From: Undaria pinnatifida | Lineage: Eukaryota > Sar > Phaeophyceae > Laminariales > Alariaceae | Assembly: GCA_012845835.1 (NCBI GenBank) | Contig: JABAKD010000023.1 | Coordinates: 3,188,697 to 3,252,696 of the forward strand | Direction of reading: 5' to 3' | DNA length: 64,000 bases | In this document: piece after piece, positions 55,236 through 64,000 of the stretch | Numbering within the stretch: position 1 is the first letter of the stretch | Layout: the number at the start of each line of letters is the position of its first letter | Made by a program: the position numbers and the translations under genes | The notes under the pieces: model-generated | Database searches by the model: none | Told to the model about the DNA's origin: nothing | What the model saw: only the letters and a program-made list of their open reading frames with translations

Positions 55236-58200
55236 AACCAGGGGTCAAAGTCAATGCAACACCCGAACAAAATAGTTTCCCCATCAACTCCACTTTAAGG
55301 GGACGATCGCGCGTACAGTTGTGCGGCATGCTGCATTACCACTGCTGTGCCCATAGGTACCGACAATACCAACCGCACGAAGATGATAGTGTAACCCTTG
55401 TACTGTATAGTATCGACACCAGGTTCAAAAGTATTGTTTCGTTAAAGCGCCAGTGCGGGATGCCTACCGAGTCTGTAGTATTGTCCATATCTTTGTACGG
55501 CATTGTCGTGTTAGCTGCTCCTATTTTCATTTCACAGTTTACGTTTCTAAAACGATCCTACAATTTGGAGGTTCCGTGACGTCACGTCAGAAATTCTTAT
55601 CCCAGGCGTAAAAAGTGTTCCAGCAGCTTTGTGCCCTCGGGCAGCTATCACGAACAGTACCACCTCTCACCAGTGGGATATGAACTGCTTCTTTCCTTGC
55701 AGAGATCAGATGGCCAAATTACAGCGAAAAACAGCATTGTCGTCGCCAAAGTAATTTACTGGATTAACGAACTGCTAGTTTAAGAGTGGTAGACGATAGA
55801 ATCGTGCATGACTGACGGCACGGTGGATGCACTCTTGACGGTAAACATGTGGCGTTAACCTTTTTGATATTTGTCTAATGGGGGTGTCTTTTTCAATATG
55901 CCAGGAAGATGCCCGTCGATCGACGACGTTGATGCGGAAATCCCCGAACCGTCGGTTTCACCACGGGCCTACGATGGCGTGCCCATGTCGGGGACTGATC
56001 TTTTTACCTCTGTCTTTGAAGCGGAGATTTTCGTACCACTCGACCCTGTGCTTTACGGTGGACCTTTCACGTAGAACTAGTAGACAGTGGCTTGTGCCTC
56101 ATAATATTAAGCATTGCACCTGTTGCACTGTAACGCCTCCCCTGCCAGACGCATAGCTATGGCCGGGTAGACTCAGACATCATGGAAACGCCTCTGTGAC
56201 GACGTCTGCCCCTTCTCGTCCATTCCAATTGTCGGCTCCGTGTTTCGATATACTCAACTGTCTAGCCTGTGGCTGTCATGGGCCCAGAACATGCTTCCGT
56301 GCCGATGGATGCGCCTTTCCTCATCGGCGCCCCTGTCGCTGCAATATCACCCCAGCCCGGCACACTGAGAGCCGGTGTCGTGCGGGCATTCCGAAGATCA
56401 CCTACCTTCCTCTCCCTGATCGGCTCAGTCGATGGAGTACCCCCCCAGCCCTGCGTGTGTAAGCGTCGGGGTCGATCAAGTATCGCGGTTGAAGTACGGT
56501 AATGTGGGTTTTTTCCCCCTATGTGGGAAGCCGCTGCCCAGAAGTATCGAACTCTGGGCTTGCGTTGGCATGGTGTGATCATGTAGAGGGCGTCTGTCTT
56601 GGCTACCATAAGCTCTGCAGAGAGCAGACGTTCACCAGTATACGCCTCTTACCCCTCCCCATATGTCCTTGGAAATAGTAACCGCCAGAGCCTGGTGAAT
56701 CCATCCTCACGACTCTGCATTCGCTGCGCCCTCGATCCTCTAGTTGATTATTCTGAATGTCGAAAAACCTGGGTGAGAGTCACGCTTTCCCAACACGTGC
56801 CATACACGAAAAACAAAGACACACCTTTCTTACAAGCAAGGCCCCAAAAAGGCTCTCAGCGTTACCGCATTAGCATGACGAGTGCGTGCCTTTCACTGCC
56901 GGAGTGCTAAAAACGAACCTACTTGTCAACGGGACGGGGCATGCTTGCCTCGTGTTCTGTATCACTAACACAGTGCTTCCCTCAATCTTCAAAACTATAT
57001 CGTGGAGATGCCCCACATAGTTACTAGTGATGACCACGATAGTTCCAAAAAATCAGCGGTAGAACCCCAGGAGCGACCAGACCATGATGGTCCCCTCCTT
57101 ACTGGGGACCACGTTTCGGACGAGAGTCATTGCTCCACATCGGTCACGACTATAATTTAGTATACCTTTTCAGCGCATCGTAGCTTGGTGTTACATTGCG
57201 CGTATATATATGCCAGAGTGCCCGATACATTTTTTTTTTCCAGCACCAATGCGCACTTTTCTCAGGCCGTAGGTGGATGAGCTAACATCCGAAAGCTCGT
57301 CAATAAGGCTAATCACTACGCGTAAATTCATGGAGTAATCAACGTTAACGTTAAGTGAAATTTATGTTCTTAACGTCAATTAAACAGATAAATTTGAGAG
57401 TTCGTTCCGGGGGGCATACTTTGCGCAGCTCGCCTACGACCACGGATTCCGGGAGCTTTGTGAGATTTCAACGTCATTGGTTTGCCAACAGAAAACGATT
57501 ATACGATTTGACCGCGATATCGGCATAAACTAGAGCTTGTGAAGTAATCTTCATACTCTTCTTTGAGGAGATCTTCCTTCACGTTTTGCCCCAAAATAGC
57601 GGGAAAAAATCTCTTTTGCCGCGCTCCAGGCCAGCAAAATGTTTGTTTTTTTTCGAAAAATTAACTACGCGATGTGTTCATGGTTTTGTTCATCCAACCT
57701 GGTAGTTTGTTAGCCCATTTCAGGCAAACATTGGGTTGCCTCTTTCGTGACCCTCCATACACGACTTGATTTTAATACAAGCAAGGGGCTTTGTTTTCTG
57801 CAGTACTTGACTCCCTTGGCTTCGGTGATCACGACCAACGTGTCGTCATATTCTCCAATCCGACGTATTTCAAAAGTTGTTAGCCGAACCTAAAGGGGAA
57901 AAATTGTCCTGCACGGAATATATCGAATTAGAAAAACACTGAATGGGAAAGCTCTCCGAGGCGCAGGGGGGTCACTCGCGCGAGTATCCCCAAGCCACTT
58001 GATAAAATGCCCCGAACGTGACTCCCACTGGATTATGTTGTACATAGGTTGGCTGAGCGTCGGTTAGCCACGACCCTGTAAAAAAGTGCCTGTAACTACA
58101 TAATAATGAGCTAGATCACCAGGGTACTGTGTTTCGTCGTCAATGGTTTTTTGAGGTGGACCACAGCTGCCGGTCTCAATAGTTAGATCATTCGTGTGGG

Positions 58201-59049
58201 TTGGAGAAGTTGTGTTTCTGCCAGGGGGGGCTATCGTACCACTTAGTGTTCATGGCAAGTCATATCACCTAGTGTTCATGATAAGTCACCTAATAGGCAT
58301 TTACATTGTATTCCTGGTGCCTTGTCTGGATGTGGCTGTAGCGGAGCTGTCCCGAACAAACAGCATATTTTGAAATGCCACTTTCCGAAACGTGGCGGGG
58401 GCTGAAGTCGGTTAGAATCCCTACCTTTGATCAGCTTTGCTCCGTCCGCACTACAACACAGTTCAATTGTCTCACCTTGTACCAGTATAGTCTATACCAA
58501 AAAACAATGATTCGAAACCGATCCACTTTCTCGTCGATTTCTGGTACGACCTGGACATGAGCAGTGCCTCGTACTTGCAATTTTCACTTGCTCTACTCTC
58601 TGGAACCGAGCGCCTCTGAGGTGCACCCGGGACTGCTGAACAGCGACGACCAGGCTCGTTGTTAAAAATTCCTCAGCCGTTTACACGCTGCTGAGAACTG
58701 AACATGAAAACGACTAGCTGATTAAGGCCACACGGGGATATTTTCAGTACACAGCAATTAAAAAAAAGTAAGGGTGCGTATTTCCCGGTAACGGTAATTA
58801 CTCAAAATTAATTGGGCTTGAGGTAAAAATATTTTTCAGAGGGAATTAGTTACGCTTACTATCCATGGGCCAGCATCGCCTCCATATAGAATGGAAACCC
58901 CCTGATAATTTGATAAGGTCGTGAAACGTGGGTTCTCCGGCTATTTGTTTCTTCTTCTACAAGCCACATGGCAGGTGCAGGTGTGTCAGTGCTGAAAATG
59001 TAAAATATCTACGACTCGTATATTTTACGATTCGTATGTATTACAAAAA
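55236..59049. other. No recognisable gene
   Basis: Short frames only. Small direct repeats occur at 58240-58285 (ACTTAGTGTTCATG and ACCTAGTGTTCATG). Much of 56900-58350 has no frame longer than 60 codons on either strand, unlike the rest of the window. Confidence 0.5.
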
Positions 59050-60520
59050 ATGAAAATACACTCCAGCTGTGAGATCGAGTATTTTGTCGAAACTCATTTT
59101 TTTTGCAAGCTGTGTGTGACACTCGGATCGCACGTATTACGGGCTGTGTGTCCTAATTAAGGATATAGGTCGGCGACTCTCCTTGCAGCTACAGCGTAGC
59201 TATCAGGGTCAACACGGTGATGTTAGTCTGTGCGCGGAAACTACAAAACCCGTGTCTGAGGGGGACAAAATCCGACAGCTGCGGAAGGAAATGCATCCGG
59301 TTATCAAGTGACTCCTTTGAGTCGAAATATAACCGGTGAGGGGAGGGAGGAGATTTGAAGGACGTGGGGGCCTGTTTTTGATCAAAAGGGAGCAGGGTTG
59401 GGGAGGGGGGGGGGGGGGGGGGGGGGGGGGGAGGGGGGTTGGGAGGGGGCGGGAGGCGGGACGGGCGGGGTAGCTCAGTTTGTGCGTGGGAACTACACAA
59501 ATCCCTCAAGGGGATAAATTTGACGGTTTTGGAGAATTGACCAGTGTATCATTGGGGCGGGGTTGGAGCGGGGGCCGGGCGGGTGGGGCAACTTAATCTA
59601 TGCGTGAAAAAAAATAATATTTTTCAAAGGATAACTGTGACGGTTTTGGAAATAATACACCAGTTCATCATGTATATCCTGCAAGTCGTGCAACCAGTGA
59701 GTAGAGGGCAGAGTGTTCGAGGGGCTAAGGGAGGGGTGGGGTGGGGGGATAAGGGAGTTGGGGGCTTGTTTGAGGGGAGGGAGGGGGGTGGGGGGCGGGG
59801 AGGGGGGGAGGAAGGGCTTTAGGTGGCATAGATGTAGGGGTTTGCTATACGTGTGGTGCTAGTTCTAGGTGATGGTGCGGGTGGTGGGGAAGGAGGGGGC
59901 GTTGGGGGCGCGGGGGGGGGGAGGGTGGAAGCAGCGGCATTGATGGGTCTACAAAGATAATGAGTTGATATCCAGTGCGTGGAAGTGTATATTATTCTGC
60001 CGCATTTCAATATTACGTGGTTCGTTTGAGCAAAGGAGAGCAGGGGGGGGGGGGGGGGGAGAATTTTTAAGAGGTTTGGGTCACATGAAATATTCAAATA
60101 CACTCCGGCTGTGAGATCAAAGATATGTAGGGGCTTGTTATACGCGTGGTGCTAGGTTTAGGCGATCGTTCGGGTGGTGGGAATGGAGAGAGCGTTGGAT
60201 GGTGGGGGGAGGCATGAAAACTACGTCATAGATGGTTAGAAGTAATATTCCGTGATATCATCTGCGTAGAGGTGTTTATTTCTCTGGCCGATTTCGATTG
60301 TAAGTGGGGCGTTTAAACTAGCTGGGCGAAGAAAAAAAAAGAGGGGGGGGGGGGGGGGGGGGAGGGGGGGTAAAGGGGTGGGGCGTTTGAACAAGAGGGA
60401 TCGGGGGACGGGGGGGGGGGGGGACGGTACGGGACGGGACATTTCAATATGTGCGCGGAAACTATATATCCTTAAATGGGACAATTCTGACGGTTGTAGC
60501 AAGAAAACATCCCTTTATAT
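59050..60520 (+). repeat. G-rich repeat block G2
   Basis: Its first 900 bp align with block G1. Core units start near 59228, 59477, 59597 and 60446 (TGTGCGCGGAAACTA-like, then GGGGATAAAT or similar, then TGACGGTT in most). Poly(G) runs lie at 59405-59431, 60043-60059, 60343-60362 and 60410-60423. A ~290-bp subunit is duplicated at about 59960-60235 and 60250-60520 (GATATCCAGTGCGTGGAAGTG against GATATCATCTGCGTAGAGGT, then a G run). TACACTCCAGCTGTGAGAT at 59059 and TACACTCCGGCTGTGAGAT at 60099 mark unit starts. Confidence 0.8.
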
Positions 60521-60691
60521 CATCGGCCTGGTAATGTTTACTATTGTAGAGGGTTTGATGTTAGATGAAGGATGCAACCCAGTGTTTAGGTGTAGTAAAC
60601 AACGTGTAAAATCTTCATAATTTGTTTTTGTACCTAGATCGAAAGAAAGAATATTCGTAGTTACCACAATTTTCTGACATCGTTAATTATA

Positions 60692-61430
60692 TGAAAGGGA
60701 TACGTTTTGCCAAATAAGTACAACAGGCGAGTTGATGTGGTACAAGAAAGAGATACGTATTGCCGAATACAACAGGCGAGGTGATGTGGTCATGCAATGT
60801 CACCGCCATTGAGCACGAGAGGGAGAAATGCCAATCAATCGTCAGTGTTTTGAAAGGAACGCTTGCTGTACACGCGCTCAATTTCGTTACCTCGTTAGTC
60901 ATACTTTGCTTAACATAGGTTGGGAGGCGATCATGCAGACGGTATGTACGAGATACCCTACGTAATGGGTTGGTAGTGTCGTTTACCACAACTTTAACTA
61001 ATCTGCTGTGCTTCCTTTTCAGGCGATCATGCAGACGGTATGTACGAAAAACCCTACGTAATGGGTTGGTAGTGTGGTTTACCGGAATTTGAACATATAC
61101 TGCCTGTGCTTACTTTTCAAGTTGTTATTGTCTCAAATGTACGATTTCACGCCCATGATTTTTACCGTGCCGATGTGGGGCTCTGGGGTTCTCAAGTCCG
61201 AGAAAAAAAACATATTACAAACACAGCAGGCGAGGTGGGAATGCGATGTCACCACTATTGAACGCGAGGGCGACATTACATCGTTAGGCATATGCTACTT
61301 CGTTCGGTATGGTAAAGGTTGTCAGGCAATCATGTAAACGGGTGAAGGCACGAAATACCCTACGTAATAGGTTGGTTGTGTGGTTTTTTCAAAGTGTAAA
61401 GATATCTGTCTGTACTTCTTTTCCACATTC
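60692..61430 (+). repeat. Nested tandem repeats (about 49, 97 and 400-450 bp)
   Basis: GGCGATCATGCAGACGGTAT begins units at 60925 and 61022 (97 bp apart), and a diverged third starts near 61324. All continue ACCCTACGTAAT and GGTTGGTNGTGTGGTTT. Before them, GATACGT and CAACAGGCGAGNTGATGTGG repeat at about 49 bp (60700-60792). A related block AGCAGGCGAGGTGGGAATGC with GATGTCACC recurs at 61223. The arrangement points to a larger duplicated unit of 400-450 bp. Confidence 0.7.
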
Positions 61431-62940
61431 TTATAGACTAAAGTGTACGATTATACGCCTCATTCCCCCTCCCCCCTCCCCCCCCCCCCCCCCCCCCCCC
61501 CCCCGTCGTATATATGCTCCTACATACTTCGAAACTGTACATATTTACGCATATCGTACTACTCTGCTGTTGTTGCGTGTTACTGTGTGTTGTGTCCAGA
61601 TACAGCACAGTGCGCGCAGTTGCACAGTGCCTTGCTGCCTTTTCCATACCACCGCCCACCATGAACTGCCCAAAATACGTCAATTTGAAAACTTGCCAGA
61701 ACTCTCTACTCGAAACTCGACAGCAAAAACCGAGCTAGCAAACTAGCCAGTCATAGCGGACTACTCAGCACCCCCGCACCCCGCACGACGCAATGCTACC
61801 TTCCGCGCCCCATGTTGTACTTGAGAAGAGCGGTTGCCATCGCTGCGAGATCACAAGATCGGACAATCGGCTGCGTCCCTTGCGCTCTCCGCATTTTTTG
61901 TGCTCGCGTGGGCGCGTGGGCGCGCGCGCGCGTGTGTGCGTGTTTAAGTATCCATATGTAGAACCGTCCAACATCGCGATAAACAGAGCCGCCATTGAAT
62001 GCAATCAAGCCTCGGGAATTGCATTATCACCGTGCGGCCCCCCATTTAGCGTCTCCTCCGTGCTTCCACACAACCAGACGAACATATACACCAGGTCCTG
62101 AAATGGGGGCGGGCATAACCACCTTTTATGCTCGATTTTCCTTGTTATGCTCTCACATAAGCTTTTTGCCGTGTTGGATATGCTCGGTCGGACATAAGCT
62201 TTTCCAAAAGTTCAAAAGCCTATACAAGCTCAGATGTTTGATAGCTTATTGGGTAAGGCTTTACAAAAACGCTGTAAGGCTGTTCAGCAGAGCCGCAGCC
62301 CGCTAGGGGGGCACAGACAACGGAGAGGTGCGCCAGACGCAGGACACAACAGCTGTGTACCGTTGTGACGGAGTGGCATACTATGGCGTGCAGGAGAGCC
62401 GCCATCGTGGATTAGCGCTGTTCATTATGTTGCGTACGCATGTGATGTTGGTCTGCGAACGTCACACATCATGTTATATATTTTATGATGTTGATTGATT
62501 TGGAAGTTATGGCGGGCGCAGTCTTGGAAGGGACATAATTTAATAATTATATGATCATGCGAGGTATCACATTCAAATGAAACTGGTGACTCGGCGCCGA
62601 TGCAGCTGGGACGTTGGGGTTTCGTTGAGGCGTCCATGTTTATGTTTACAGTCGCGGATGCGATCGCGATCGCTATACACTCACGCAGCAGAGCACTGTT
62701 GTGGCTGCTCTCGTCCTTCTTTGTACATTGTATTTTGTGTATCGCTTATTTCCCTCGCAACATGAAAGTATATTCCTACATCAGATATCGCTGTCGGCAC
62801 TACAGTATAATAGTTGTTTTATAATATTCGATGGACTGCTGCAGGACAAAACCAACGAGGGCATGAACAAGTGAAAGGTCAAACCGAAACAGATGAACAT
62901 AACTCAGGCACTCGCATTCAGCCTGCCACTGGAGTGCAAA
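61431..62940. other. No recognised gene; poly(C) tract
   Basis: A run of 27 C at 61478-61504 follows C-rich DNA. A (GC/GT)-alternating stretch lies at 61908-61944. Open frames over these are low-complexity artefacts. The rest shows no motif. Confidence 0.5.
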
Positions 62941-63000
62941 ATGACTGAAAATGACTGAAAATGACTAAAAATGACTGAAAATGACTGAAAATGACTGCCC
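62941..63000 (+). repeat. Decamer tandem repeat (ATGACTGAAA)n
   Basis: Six tandem copies of ATGACTGAAA, the third with one change (ATGACTAAAA) and the last incomplete (ATGACTG). Confidence 0.95.
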
Positions 63001-63855
63001 AGAGGCCCGTAAGAATCGCATACTCGAGCTTAATTTATTGCAAGCACCACCCGGGGATGATAATATTTGTCTTCCCCCCAACAAGTCGCCGTTCGTTATT
63101 AGAATGAGAGGAAATAAGGGAAAAATTAGGAAAAGCTGAAAAAGGCTGTCTCTCGGAAATTTTTGGGTTTCAGGTGAGGAACTACGCATCCTTGAGAAAA
63201 CGGGCGTCAGCCAGACCGCGTGTGCCACAATAGTTAGACTCCTACAAACCTTTTCAGCACATACCAAACACCTTTTTGTAAGGCTACAAAGCCGTTTCCC
63301 GGTTGTTCTCAAAGGAATGACGCCGTACGGTATGTAAATCGGTACAGGGACTGATATGTTTGCTTACCGGTGCGTAAGACGGATTGCATTCGTAGTTTTT
63401 CCCATGCCCTCCATGGACCTCCCGGAGACCCGTCCGATCGACTTTTTTTTTTGCCGAACTCTAGTTGCGACGATCTGAATTAACTGGCTATTTGCCAAGA
63501 TACATTTTTAAACGTCCTTGGTTATCATTTTTCCTTCGGCGGGCGAAATTAGGTTGTTGAAATGTTGTCTTCTGCTTCAACAAAAACGGCAGGCGTGCAA
63601 CAGCGCCGATCGGTTCCTAACGCTGTCTGTTATCTGACTTCAAATCTGACTGGGGCATTTTTCCAACTTGACGTATTACACGCCTTAAATGGCTGGCTGG
63701 TGGTCTCGTTTTTTTGCAAAAGGGACTCCGCGAATACGCCTGACTGTGTCAAATGCTGTCGCAGGAAAACGCGCAGTCTTCAGAGCTGCTTCCAACATGT
63801 ACTGTCCGTTTTATTGGCAAGTAGTCTCGCTAGAGAAAGATACAAATAACAAATC
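63001..63855. other. No recognisable gene
   Basis: Short frames only. The plus frame at 63562-63849 (95 codons) has Cys pairs but no recognised motif. Confidence 0.4.
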
Positions 63856-64000
63856 CTTGATCTCATAGCTGGAGTGTATTTTTATATTTTATGTGACCTA
63901 AGCGCCTAACCCCCCCCCCCCTTTTTCTTTTTTTTTTTCTCGCTCTTTTGCCTAAACGCCCCACCTAATATCGAAATTCGCCAGAGTAACAAACATTTCC
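63856..64000 (-). repeat. G-rich repeat block G3, inverted, running off the window
   Basis: The reverse complement reads TAGGTGGGGCGTTTAGGC, an A-rich stretch, a G run (C at 63910-63921), GGTCACATAAAATATA and TACACTCCAGCTATGAG. This matches 60000-60115 and 60290-60345 in block G2. It lies in opposite orientation to G2, and the remainder continues beyond the right edge. Confidence 0.75.

Overview
This is eukaryotic nuclear DNA. It holds no bacterial-style operons and no conserved single-copy housekeeping gene that I can recognise. Almost everything that can be identified is a transposable element or a repeat. The retroelement proteins (a LINE reverse transcriptase, a Ty3/Gypsy element, and a second Ty3/Gypsy integrase with a GPY/F motif and a chromodomain-like tail) look most like elements I associate with stramenopile algae such as brown algae. 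That placement rests on family resemblance alone and is tentative.

Layout. 0-2.5 kb: no gene seen. 2.6-3.5 kb: a (GTT)n microsatellite, a tRNA-like segment and a poly(A)-ended short repeat. 4.2-7.4 kb: two LINE copies head-to-tail on the minus strand, one with a 704-residue uninterrupted reverse transcriptase ORF. 8.8 and 10.5-10.9 kb: 5'-truncated copies of the same LINE. 11.4-12.1 kb: a decayed coiled-coil coding region. 13.0-21.6 kb: an almost complete but inactivated Ty3/Gypsy retrotransposon on the minus strand, with two LTRs and a small terminal-inverted-repeat element nested in it. 22.5-23.3 kb: a G-rich repeat. 23.43-24.27 kb: a hAT-like non-autonomous DNA transposon with an exact 8-bp target duplication. 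24.7-25.4 kb: another LINE copy, followed directly by a 41-bp tandem array. 27.3-28.4 kb: a tandem duplication interrupted by a SINE-like insertion. 29.6-30.3 kb: a LINE relict. 33.0-34.7 kb: the best candidate host gene, a Pro/Thr/Ala-rich repetitive protein with an N-terminal hydrophobic anchor and a C-terminal membrane segment. 37.5-38.4 kb: a large imperfect inverted repeat. 46.4-48.9 kb: a decayed second Ty3/Gypsy integrase. 49-55 kb: several coding and non-coding minisatellites. 59-64 kb: large G-rich repeat blocks, one inverted at the right edge.

How the parts relate. Four short mobile families recur. The LINE ends in a short (AC)n tail. A ~225-bp SINE-like family ends in poly(A) and has five copies. 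The G-rich family has a conserved core between poly(G) tracts and has three or four copies. TIR elements are present too. Insertions into other repeats (the TIR element in the LTR element, the SINE in the 27-28 kb duplication, LINE beside LINE) show layered activity. The region reads as gene-poor, repeat-rich DNA with perhaps one or two host genes. No CRISPR array, phage, defence system or complete multi-gene pathway is visible.
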